Below are positions 56,616 through 64,000 of a stretch of 64,000 nt of DNA, piece by piece. Position numbers and translations under genes: made by a program. How positions within the stretch are numbered: the first letter of the stretch is position 1; every line of letters begins with the position of its first letter. The notes under the pieces were generated by a model that had not been told where the DNA came from, made no database searches, and saw only the letters and a list, made by a program, of their open reading frames with translations. The DNA comes from Pseudomonadaceae bacterium (lineage in GTDB: Bacteria > Pseudomonadota > Gammaproteobacteria > Pseudomonadales > Azotimanducaceae). The DNA lies in contig JANSXA010000014.1 in assembly GCA_024743175.1 (NCBI GenBank), forward strand, positions 1 to 64,000, in the 5' to 3' direction.

Positions 56616-58718
56616 TCAGTGTTTGGTCAAAGGCGTATTTAAGATTCGAGATGCATTAAGCATCACGATCAGTGAGCTTGCTGACATGCCCAGCGCCGCG
56701 GCCCATGGTGGCGCATAACCGAAAGCCGCCAGGGGTATTGCAATGAGGTTGTAACCCAGCGCCCACAACAGATTTTCATGCATGATTTTCTGTGTGCGTG
56801 CACCGATGTTGAAAAAATCAGTGATGGCCCCCAGCCGCCTTGTCAGTAACATGACGTCTGCCTTTGATTTCACCAGATCCGAGGTCTCCATGGTGGCAAC
56901 GGATATGTCAGCGTTGGCCAGCGCTGGCAGATCATTTACGCCATCACCAACGTACATGACGCCGCCGGTCGTTTGCTGTGCAGCTTTCAGCACTTCGGGT
57001 TTAGCTTCCGGCTGGCTCGTTGCTATAAAACTGATGCCAACCTGCTGTGCCACTGCAGCGCAGTTTTCGGGGTTATCACCGCTGAGCATCTGGACTGCGA
57101 GACCGCGCTTTTTCAGGTCAGCAATTGTGCCCTGTGCATCTTCGCGAATATCACTGGTCAGATGGAAAACTGCTGCAGGCGTGTTGTCCACCGCCAGGTA
57201 AACAAGTTTACTTGCCGCGTTTGAGCGAGGGATAAAAGCACAGAATTCAGCGCTGCCGATGCGAACCTGGCGACCATCCAGTTGGCCTGATATGCCTTGT
57301 CCGGCCTGAATATGTATATTGGTAGCCGGTACAATGGTATTTCTCTTAAACGCCTGAGCGAGCGGATGTGATGAATGAGCCTGCAAACCGGCAGCCCAGT
57401 CAAGGCAGACGTTCTGATCAAAATCACCCAGTACTTCTACCTGCTCAATTCTGGGGCGTGGATGCGTCAGGGTTCCGGTTTTGTCAAAAAACACCTGGGT
57501 CAGTGAGCGTGTGATTTCAAGTGCACGGCTGTTTTTCACCACGATGCCACCCTGGCGCAGTCTTGTAAGCGCAGCTGTCAGTGCGGCGGGTGTTGCCAGC
57601 GAAAGTGCACAGGGACAGCTTACGACCAGGACGGCCAGGGCCGCAGACAGCGCGTGCTCAGGAGATATCTGCAGCCATACCCAGTAAGTTGTGGCGGCAA
57701 GTGCGAGGATGCTGGGTATAAAGACACGGGCGACTCGGTCGGCTATAGACGCCAGTGAGTGTTTCGCCTCAAATGCGGTTTGTGCCAGTTGATCTATCTC
57801 TGCTGCTCGGGAATGGGCCAGATCAGCGGTGACGTTGAGTTGAAAGGCCGCGCCGCGATTCAGAGTGCCGGCATAAATCAGGTCGCCGCTGGTTTTATCC
57901 TGCCAGTCGCTCTCACCTGTTAGCAGGGCTTCTTCGAGTGTGGCGTGGGTACCTGCAAGCGTGCCATCTACAGGCACGATGGCCCCTTCTTCTATCCATA
58001 GCTGATCGCCCGCTGAAACCTGCAGCAGAGCTGTTTCAACATATTGTTCATCAACAATGCGTAACGCGGTGCGTGGCATGCTGGCTATCAGACTGTCAGC
58101 AACGCCCAGGCGCTGGCGAAGACGTTGCTCAAGGTAACGTGCGCCCAGCATCAGGAATGTGAACATCACCACTGAGTCATAGTAAACCTCGCCACTGCCT
58201 GCGAGTGTGTGCCACAGGCTGACGCTGAATGCGATGGTGACGGCCAGCGCAATGGGTGCGTCCATATTCAGTCCGTGCCGAATAGAGGTCAGTGCACTTC
58301 TGAAGAAGGGCACAGCGCTGTAGACGACTACCGGAATACAGAATATCAGAGCGGTGAACTCCAACAGGCGACGTATGCCTTCATCCATGCCCTGAAACAT
58401 CCCGGCGTACAGCGCACCCTGCACCATCATGACCTGCATCATGCCCAGACCGGCAACACCCAGGCGTTTGAGCAGCGTGTGGCTTTCATGCCACACCATG
58501 GATGAATCGCCAGCGAGCTGAGGGTGAAAGCCAGCTAACTCGATTTCTTCGATGAGCGTTGCACTGGCTAAAGTGTCAGCATGTGTAACAAATACCTGGC
58601 GCCGCACCGGATTGAACTGCAGATTCTCTATGTCGCGCAGGTGCGCAAGTGCGTTACTGATCTTGTTACTGCAAGCTGCACAATGCATGTCGGTAACGCT
58701 GATGGTCGTGACGGTCAT
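56616..58718 (-). CDS. ccoI: Copper-translocating P-type ATPase CcoI
   Basis: The 700-residue P1B-type ATPase has an N-terminal metal-binding CAAC at residues 13-16, the membrane CPC (VVSCPCALSLATPAAL), the phosphorylation motif DKTGTLTHPRP, the HP motif in HSSHPLAQAF, and VGDGVNDLPALANADISVA. It exports copper to the periplasm for the oxidase CuB site. It overlaps the small gene in the ccoH position by four bases. Confidence 0.95.
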   Translation of the reverse strand: MTVTTISVTDMHCAACSNKISNALAHLRDIENLQFNPVRRQVFVTHADTLASATLIEEIELAGFHPQLAGDSSMVWHESHTLLKRLGVAGLGMMQVMMVQGALYAGMFQGMDEGIRRLLEFTALIFCIPVVVYSAVPFFRSALTSIRHGLNMDAPIALAVTIAFSVSLWHTLAGSGEVYYDSVVMFTFLMLGARYLEQRLRQRLGVADSLIASMPRTALRIVDEQYVETALLQVSAGDQLWIEEGAIVPVDGTLAGTHATLEEALLTGESDWQDKTSGDLIYAGTLNRGAAFQLNVTADLAHSRAAEIDQLAQTAFEAKHSLASIADRVARVFIPSILALAATTYWVWLQISPEHALSAALAVLVVSCPCALSLATPAALTAALTRLRQGGIVVKNSRALEITRSLTQVFFDKTGTLTHPRPRIEQVEVLGDFDQNVCLDWAAGLQAHSSHPLAQAFKRNTIVPATNIHIQAGQGISGQLDGRQVRIGSAEFCAFIPRSNAASKLVYLAVDNTPAAVFHLTSDIREDAQGTIADLKKRGLAVQMLSGDNPENCAAVAQQVGISFIATSQPEAKPEVLKAAQQTTGGVMYVGDGVNDLPALANADISVATMETSDLVKSKADVMLLTRRLGAITDFFNIGARTQKIMHENLLWALGYNLIAIPLAAFGYAPPWAAALGMSASSLIVMLNASRILNTPLTKH

Positions 58719-58930
58719 GGCGCGGCGTCGTCCGGTGCTGTGTTGTCAACTGAAGTGTGATCGACTGATTGGTTATCACTGGAATTCCGCCAGCTGGTTT
58801 TTGACATGGGTGCCTGATCATCAAGAATGTTCTGATCGCTGGACGTGTAAGCAAAGTAGAACATAACGCCACCGAAGCAGACGCTCGCCAGTGGGATACA
58901 GATGACCAGCGCAATCATGAATCGCTTCAT
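58715..58930 (-). CDS. Small membrane protein in the ccoH position
   Basis: The 71-residue product has one membrane segment (residues about 5-28) and a short polar tail rich in Ser, Asp and Thr. It sits exactly between ccoG and ccoI, overlapping each by four bases, where ccoH/fixH usually lies. FixH/CcoH has an N-terminal membrane helix and a periplasmic domain of over 100 residues; this protein would keep only the first part. It may be a reduced CcoH or an unrelated small subunit. Confidence 0.7.
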   Translation of the reverse strand: MKRFMIALVICIPLASVCFGGVMFYFAYTSSDQNILDDQAPMSKTSWRNSSDNQSVDHTSVDNTAPDDAAP

Positions 58931-60342
58931 CGTGCGTCCCCGGTGTTCATCGGTCCCAGGAAAGTTGTTTTTTCAGTAATGCAGGATTCATTGGACTCCT
59001 GACAAACCCTGATTTCGACTGGCGTGCTGCCCGGCTCTGGTGATTCAGCCAGCAGCCGAAGAGTAAGGTTCTCTATCTCACCGGCTGGAATCAAAGCCTC
59101 GTAATCGCGATCCAGCTTGACCCAGTCCGGCTGAACAAGTTCAAGCGTGTAAGTGCTGTCCTGCTGTGATTTATTCATGATTTTCAGCTGGTAGTCGTTG
59201 CTGGTGCTGCCGTCAGCCTGTGTCTGGAATAGTTGCCCGCGTTCACGCAGCACGTCGAAGGCAAATGTTTCGCGATCAAACACCATAAAGATGAAGGCAC
59301 TGATTAACGCCAGACAAACAATTGCGTAACCAACCGTGCGACCACGAACCCAGTTTGTTTTGTTGCCGGCTAATTCGTGTTCCGTTGTGTAGCGAATCAG
59401 CCCTGGCGGGTAGTCCATTTTTTCCATGACCTGATTGCATGCATCAATGCAGTGCGCGCAACCGATACATTCGTACTGCAGGCCGTTGCGAATATCGATA
59501 CCTGTTGGACAGACCTGTACACACAATTGGCAATCGATACAGTCGCCGAGCTGGGCTTGCTCAGTATTTCGCTTACGGGATCCCCGGGGCTCACCGCGTG
59601 CCGCGTCGTAAGAAACTATCAGCGTGTCTTTGTCGAACATCGCAGATTGAAAACGTGCGTAGGGGCACATGTACAGACAAACCTGTTCACGCAGCCAGCC
59701 GGCATTGATATAGGTTGCGCAAGTAAAAAACAGTATCCACAGGGCTGCCCAGCCACCAACTTCAAATTGCGCTATAGAAAGCGTGAGCTCCCGAATCGGT
59801 GTGAAATAGCCAACGAAGGTCAGACCAGTTAGAAATGCCCAGCCCAGCCAGAGGGTATGTTTGGCAGTCCGGCGACGAAACTTGTTCCAGGACATGGGCG
59901 CCTTTTCAAGGCGAATACGCTGATGGCGCGCGCCTTCAGTGATTTGTTCGACCCACATGAAGATCGCCGTCCAGACGGTCTGCGGACAGGTGTAGCCACA
60001 CCAGATTCGCCCGACTATTGTCGTGACGGTGAACAGGCCGAAAGCTGCAATCATTAATATCCAGCCCAGCAACCAGAGGTCCTGAGGCCAGATTGTGAGA
60101 CCAAAAATATGGAATTGTCGGGCAGGCAGGTCAAACAGAATGGCCTGTCGATCACCCCACATAACCCAGGGCATCAGGAAATAGCCGAGCAGTAGAGGCC
60201 AGCCTGAGTAGAAGCGCAGTTTCTGATAGAGGCCACCAACATAGCGGGTAAATATTTTTTCGCGCCGCTGGTATAGGTCTTGTGGTGCAAAACCCTCTAA
60301 CTTTACAACTTCTTCAGGTACTTCTGGCCCCTGGCTTTTCAC
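58927..60342 (-). CDS. ccoG: cbb3 oxidase accessory protein CcoG
   Basis: The 471-residue membrane protein has about five membrane segments, the CGYTCPQTVW segment, and two 4Fe-4S binding groups in CIDCQLCVQVCPTGID and CIGCAHCIDACNQ. The C-terminal part is the immunoglobulin-like FixG domain. CcoG reduces copper(II) for the oxidase. It overlaps ccoP and the following small gene by four bases each. Confidence 0.96.
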   Translation of the reverse strand: MKSQGPEVPEEVVKLEGFAPQDLYQRREKIFTRYVGGLYQKLRFYSGWPLLLGYFLMPWVMWGDRQAILFDLPARQFHIFGLTIWPQDLWLLGWILMIAAFGLFTVTTIVGRIWCGYTCPQTVWTAIFMWVEQITEGARHQRIRLEKAPMSWNKFRRRTAKHTLWLGWAFLTGLTFVGYFTPIRELTLSIAQFEVGGWAALWILFFTCATYINAGWLREQVCLYMCPYARFQSAMFDKDTLIVSYDAARGEPRGSRKRNTEQAQLGDCIDCQLCVQVCPTGIDIRNGLQYECIGCAHCIDACNQVMEKMDYPPGLIRYTTEHELAGNKTNWVRGRTVGYAIVCLALISAFIFMVFDRETFAFDVLRERGQLFQTQADGSTSNDYQLKIMNKSQQDSTYTLELVQPDWVKLDRDYEALIPAGEIENLTLRLLAESPEPGSTPVEIRVCQESNESCITEKTTFLGPMNTGDAR

Positions 60343-61208
60343 TGAGAAAGGCTCCTGATGTACGCCGCCAGAACGTGTATCTTGTCTTCACTGAGAATAT
60401 CCGATTGAGCTGGCATATTGCCGTTGCGGCCGTGTGTCAGAGTGAAATTGATCTGTTCCTCACTACCCCCATAAAGCCAGATATCGTTGGTCAGATCCGG
60501 TGAGCCGAAAACCTTGTTGCCTTTACCCTCTGCGCCATGACAAGCGACACATAACATATCGTATTGAGGCTTGGCTGCTGCGGCTTTGTCCGCATCATGG
60601 TCCTGCCCGGACAGCTTGAGAACGTAGTGAGTCATGTTAACAACACCGTCTTCGCCAAGCGCTGGACCCCAGGGCGGCATCGCCGCTACCCGGCCGTCAA
60701 TCAGAGTCGTTCTGATGGCCTGATAATCGCCACCCCATTGCCACTCTTCGTCAGTCAGATTGGGGAATCCAAATGCGCCGTTTGCGTTCACACCGTGGCA
60801 GGTGGAACAGTTATTCAGGTATAGGCGACGACCAACCTGCATAGCGCGTCGATCGCTCTGCAGGTCGCCTTCACTGATGCTGCCGAGTTCGGCATAAAGC
60901 GGTGCAAAGCGTGCTTCATGTTGCGCCACTTCCGCGTCGTGCTGAGCTGTGGAACTCCAGTTTCCGCCGCCATCCCAGTTCCCCAGACCACCGTAGTAGG
61001 CAACGTACAACAGCATGAAAATGATGGAAGCGACAAACATACCAACCCACCACATGGGTAGGGGGTTGTCCAACTCCTCAATACCGTCCCAGCTGTGACC
61101 AGTTGTGCCTTTGTTATCTTTATGCCTATTGGCAAACAACAACCAGGCCATGAACGCAAGGCTTAACAGCGTTCCCAGAACTACAAACCAATGCCAACCT
61201 GCACTCAT
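60339..61208 (-). CDS. ccoP: cbb3 oxidase diheme subunit III
   Basis: The 289-residue product has two N-terminal membrane segments with NPLPMWW between them, then two c-type heme sites, CSTCH and CVACH. It passes electrons from soluble carriers to CcoO and CcoN. It overlaps ccoQ at the start (ATGA) and ccoG at the end. Confidence 0.96.
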   Translation of the reverse strand: MSAGWHWFVVLGTLLSLAFMAWLLFANRHKDNKGTTGHSWDGIEELDNPLPMWWVGMFVASIIFMLLYVAYYGGLGNWDGGGNWSSTAQHDAEVAQHEARFAPLYAELGSISEGDLQSDRRAMQVGRRLYLNNCSTCHGVNANGAFGFPNLTDEEWQWGGDYQAIRTTLIDGRVAAMPPWGPALGEDGVVNMTHYVLKLSGQDHDADKAAAAKPQYDMLCVACHGAEGKGNKVFGSPDLTNDIWLYGGSEEQINFTLTHGRNGNMPAQSDILSEDKIHVLAAYIRSLSQ

Positions 61209-61363
61209 GATTGACCTCCTTCTGATTTTTTCGAACTGGAATTGTCCTCTTCCATGATGCTGCGTCCGAGCGACTCAAAGCGTTTGCGGTTACTGGGCTT
61301 GTAAACCCAGAAGAACAGCAACGAGAAGCTGGCAACCATAAAAATCAGGGCAACAATCTGCAT
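61205..61363 (-). CDS. ccoQ: cbb3 oxidase subunit CcoQ
   Basis: A 52-residue frame begins MQIVALIFMVASFSLLFFWV and continues YKPSNRKRFESLGRSI, the usual CcoQ form: one membrane helix followed by a charged YKPxxRKxFE stretch. CcoQ stabilises CcoP in the complex. It sits between ccoO and ccoP with tight spacing. Confidence 0.93.
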   Translation of the reverse strand: MQIVALIFMVASFSLLFFWVYKPSNRKRFESLGRSIMEEDNSSSKKSEGGQS

Positions 61364-61373
61364 ACTCACAATC

Positions 61374-62003
61374 TTATTCTCCTGATGTGCTTGCGGGGGC
61401 TTCGTAGTTGCGCATATCCAGACCCAAGGTCTGCAGATAAGCGATAAGAGCCTGGGCTTCCGTGCGACCAGCCACTGCTGCCTGTGCGCCCTCTATCTCT
61501 GCGTCTGTATAGGGTGTACCCAGCGCTTTGAGCGCGCGCATTTTATCTGCGGTGCCTTCACCGCTTAAGGTGTTCTCAAACAGCCAGGGATAACCCGGCA
61601 TATTTGATACTGGAACGACGCTGCGCGGATCCGCCAGATGCGCCGCGTGCCAGTCGTCGCTGTAGCGTCCGCCGACGCGCGCCAGATCGGGGCCAGTGCG
61701 TTTGGATCCCCACAGGAACGGGCGTTCGTAAACATCCTCTCCGGCGACAGAGTAATGTCCGTAGCGCTGAGTCTCCGAACGCAGGGTTCTTACCATTTGC
61801 GTATGGCAGCCGACGCAACCCTCGCGGATGTAAATATCGCGGCCTTCCAATGTCAGTGCACTGTAAGGCTTAACGGTATCGGTTGGTTTGGTGCTGCCGT
61901 CGAACACCAGCGGAAAGATCTCGATCATGCCGCCAACGCTGACCGCAAACAGAGTCAAACCAATTAGCAGGCCAACCCGAGTTTCGATTAGTTCATGTTT
62001 CAT
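61374..62003 (-). CDS. ccoO: cbb3 oxidase monoheme subunit II
   Basis: The 209-residue product has one N-terminal membrane anchor and the heme site CVGCH at residues 63-67; Met in [10 protein letters not shown] is the likely distal ligand. It transfers electrons to CcoN. It follows ccoN by one base. Confidence 0.97.
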   Translation of the reverse strand: MKHELIETRVGLLIGLTLFAVSVGGMIEIFPLVFDGSTKPTDTVKPYSALTLEGRDIYIREGCVGCHTQMVRTLRSETQRYGHYSVAGEDVYERPFLWGSKRTGPDLARVGGRYSDDWHAAHLADPRSVVPVSNMPGYPWLFENTLSGEGTADKMRALKALGTPYTDAEIEGAQAAVAGRTEAQALIAYLQTLGLDMRNYEAPASTSGE

Positions 62004-62004
62004 G

Positions 62005-63459
62005 TTATGCGCCTCCTGCTGTTGCGGGCTCTAACATGGGTGTGGACGGGGATACGGTTTCATCCCGGGTTTTGCCTTGCGTTGTCATATAGACATTGAA
62101 AGCCATTACACACATACCGATGAAGAAGATGGCGCCGCCGATGAAGCGTGCGTAGTAGCCGGGATAGCTCGCTTCAACCGCCTCAGCAAAGCTGTAGGTC
62201 AGCGTGCCGTCGATGCTGGTGGCGCGCCACATCAGACCCTGCAGTAAACCGTTGACCCACATTGATGCGATGTAGATAACCGTGCCCAGCGTCGCCAGCC
62301 AGAAATGTAAATTGATCAGTTTGACGCTGTACATTTCGCCTGCCTTGCGGCCAAACAGAATCGGAATCAGGTGGTACATCGCCCCCATAGTGACCATCGC
62401 CACCCAACCCAGAGCGCCGGAGTGCACATGGCCGATGGTCCAGTCAGTGTTGTGGGATAGCGCATTGATGGTCTTTATGGACATCATCGGACCTTCAAAG
62501 GTCGACATACCGTAGAACGATATGGATACGATCAGAAATTTGATGATCGGGTCGGTGCGAAGTTTGTCCCAGGCACCGGACAGCGTCATGATGCCGTTGA
62601 TCATGCCGCCCCAGGAGGGTGCCAGCAGTACCAGAGACATGGCCATTCCCAGACTTTGAGCCCAGTCAGGTAAAGACGTGTAGTGCAGGTGATGTGGTCC
62701 AGCCCAGACGTAAATGGCGATGAGTGCCCAGAAATGCACAATCGACAGACGATAGGAGTAAATCGGTCGGCCAGCTTGTTTTGGCACGAAGTAGTACATG
62801 ATGCCAAGAAAACCTGCAGTCAGGAAAAATCCGACCGCGTTGTGACCGTACCACCACTGCACCATGGCATCGACAGAGCCTGAATAAATCGAATAGCTTT
62901 TGGTCATGCTCACCGGCAGCGCCAGAGAATTGAAAATATGCAGAATGGCTACGCCGATAATCAACGCACCAAAAAACCAGTTAGCAACGTAGATGTGTTC
63001 CACTTTACGTTTGGCGATGGTGCCGAAAAACGAGATGGCAAACGCAACCCACACCAGGGTGATGAGGATGTCGATGGGCCACTCCAGCTCAGCATATTCC
63101 TTGCTGGTGGTGATACCCAAAGGCAGCGTGATGGCTGCGCTCAATATCACCAGTTGCCACCCCCAGAATACAAACCAGGCCAGGCCTCGTGATAACAGCG
63201 GCGTATGGCAGGTGCGCTGCACGACGTAAAATGCACTGGCCATCAGCGCGCTGCCGCCGAATGCAAAAATCACCGCGTTGGTGTGGAGTGGCCGCAGGCG
63301 ACCGTAGCTGAGGTAGGCGATATCAAAGTTGAGTGCCGGCCAGGCAAGTTGGCCAGCTAATAATAATCCTACACCCATGCCGACAATGCCCCAGACTATG
63401 GTGGCAATAGCAAAATAGCGTACGACACCTAAGTCGTAGGTGGGTTCTTCGACCGTCAC
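62005..63459 (-). CDS. ccoN: cbb3 oxidase catalytic subunit I
   Basis: The 484-residue heme-copper oxidase subunit has about twelve membrane segments with [14 protein letters not shown] (low-spin heme ligand), [26 protein letters not shown] (CuB ligands) and [13 protein letters not shown]. cbb3 oxidases have high oxygen affinity and pump protons at low oxygen. The start is GTG at 63459 ([16 protein letters not shown]). It heads ccoNOQP-GHIS. I saw no perfect FNR/Anr box in the 110-base gap upstream. Confidence 0.98.
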   Translation of the reverse strand: MTVEEPTYDLGVVRYFAIATIVWGIVGMGVGLLLAGQLAWPALNFDIAYLSYGRLRPLHTNAVIFAFGGSALMASAFYVVQRTCHTPLLSRGLAWFVFWGWQLVILSAAITLPLGITTSKEYAELEWPIDILITLVWVAFAISFFGTIAKRKVEHIYVANWFFGALIIGVAILHIFNSLALPVSMTKSYSIYSGSVDAMVQWWYGHNAVGFFLTAGFLGIMYYFVPKQAGRPIYSYRLSIVHFWALIAIYVWAGPHHLHYTSLPDWAQSLGMAMSLVLLAPSWGGMINGIMTLSGAWDKLRTDPIIKFLIVSISFYGMSTFEGPMMSIKTINALSHNTDWTIGHVHSGALGWVAMVTMGAMYHLIPILFGRKAGEMYSVKLINLHFWLATLGTVIYIASMWVNGLLQGLMWRATSIDGTLTYSFAEAVEASYPGYYARFIGGAIFFIGMCVMAFNVYMTTQGKTRDETVSPSTPMLEPATAGGA

Positions 63460-63506
63460 GTGTGCATCCTTGTTGACGAGGAGTTGAGAGGGAGTTTAGG
63501 GGGCCT

Positions 63507-63543
63507 CAGTGGGTCGGTATATCCGTAGAACCCGAACCCACTG
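63507..63543 (-). other. Hairpin between usp and ccoN
   Basis: CAGTGGGT (63507-63514) pairs perfectly with ACCCACTG (63536-63543) about 27 bases past the Usp stop. No T run follows on the minus strand, so it would be a weak terminator or an mRNA boundary. Confidence 0.4.
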
Positions 63544-63569
63544 AATCGGCGGTGTACCCGGCGTGAAAA

Positions 63570-64000
63570 TCAGGCGTCTTCCGGGTGAATTTTCACAACC
63601 AGCACGTCGCAACCGACACCGTGCAGAACCGCATTAGCAGTAGAGCCAAGCAGCAGGCCCAGGCCCTGCCGACCGTGGGTACCGATGACGATCAAATCAG
63701 CTTCAAGTTCCTCCGCCAGCGCGCGAATTTCTGCGGCAGGTGACCCCATTCGGACATGAGCGTCACTGGATTTGATACCAAACTCGTCTGCAAGTTTGAC
63801 CAGTTTGCTGGTTGCCTGGGTGCGCATTTCTTCTTCAAATGGCATGCCGGATACCACATTGGCCATGTCCAGGCCGCCGTACGTGCGGGCCAGCGGTCGA
63901 ATGATGCTGCATGCGGATAGCGTGGCATCGTTGTCGCTGGCTGCATTTTGTGCAGCCGTCAGTACTTCCTCGGCTTCCTCGGTAAGATCTACGGCAACAA
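63570..64000 (-). CDS. Universal stress protein, partial at right edge
   Basis: The 3' part (about 143 codons) of a Usp gene is present; the start lies beyond the window. It ends with IVIGTHGRQGLGLLLGSTANAVLH, which fits the G-2x-G-9x-G-S ATP loop, and DVLVVKIHPEDA. It is directly upstream of ccoN in the same direction. It is the third Usp gene in the last 11 kb. Confidence 0.92.
   Translation of the reverse strand, partial: VAVDLTEEAEEVLTAAQNAASDNDATLSACSIIRPLARTYGGLDMANVVSGMPFEEEMRTQATSKLVKLADEFGIKSSDAHVRMGSPAAEIRALAEELEADLIVIGTHGRQGLGLLLGSTANAVLHGVGCDVLVVKIHPEDA

Noticed and set aside
63460-63569. FNR/Anr box upstream of ccoN.
   Set aside because: Only fragments such as TTGAC and GTTGA occur; no TTGAT-N4-ATCAA palindrome could be found.

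Overview
The window is a chromosomal segment of a gammaproteobacterium. Gene order follows the Pseudomonas-type arrangement: tuf, then the S10, spc and alpha ribosomal operons, then uvrA and ssb; proA-nadD-rsfS-rlmH-mrdA-rodA-mltB-rlpA-dacA-ybeD-lipB; moeB, prmC, prfA and hemA divergent from lolB; tRNA-Gln-prs-rplY-pth-ychF; and a complete ccoNOQP-ccoGHIS cluster for cbb3 oxidase. A second EF-G of the Vibrio/Pseudoalteromonas EF-G2 type, acidic tails on two ribosomal proteins and cbb3 respiration suggest a marine aerobe or microaerophile (Cellvibrionales/OMG-like). That placement is inference; no rRNA is present to test it.

Layout. 1-0.2 kb: the 3' end of tuf and its terminator. 0.26-0.57 kb: two large compound palindromes sharing a 54-nt core. 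0.95-14.8 kb: the ribosomal superoperon rpsJ to rplQ with secY, rpmJ and rpoA, ending in an aminotransferase gene that overlaps the rplQ stop. 15.9-22.6 kb: uvrA and an FbpABC-type ferric iron transporter with a Fur box. 22.6-25.5 kb: ssb, uppP, a dienelactone-hydrolase-like gene and a Lon-N-domain gene. 25.5-35.3 kb: proline/NAD synthesis, ribosome silencing, the cell-wall elongation set and lipoate transfer. 35.2-39.2 kb (minus strand): moeB, prmC, prfA, hemA. 39.2-43.5 kb (plus): lolB, tRNA-Gln(UUG), prs, rplY, pth, ychF. 43.5-47.7 kb (minus): DUF2165, a cupin, fusA2, xthA. 47.8-49.6 kb: a pabB-pabC fusion. 49.6-64 kb: a respiratory and stress region with a three-domain PII-like protein coupled to a DUF1538 membrane protein, three universal stress proteins, a lipoprotein cytochrome c, a second cupin, a Yip1-like protein and the cbb3 operon.

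How the parts work together. The first third makes ribosomes, RNA polymerase alpha and the Sec channel. The middle supports envelope growth, translation termination and PRPP/heme supply. The last third is electron transport to oxygen at low tension, its copper and heme assembly factors, and small ligand-sensing proteins.

Most notable signals: (1) the paired palindromes at 261-372 and 463-572, with the same 54-nt core, compensatory changes in an inner hairpin, and 28-29 bp arms of unrelated sequence; (2) the PII-like/DUF1538 pair at 49578-52696, a candidate ligand-gated transport system without an assigned function; (3) a reduced ccoH-position gene. Known neighbours are also missing from conserved places (ispE, lipA), and cassettes differ at the rplQ-uvrA and uvrA-ssb junctions.
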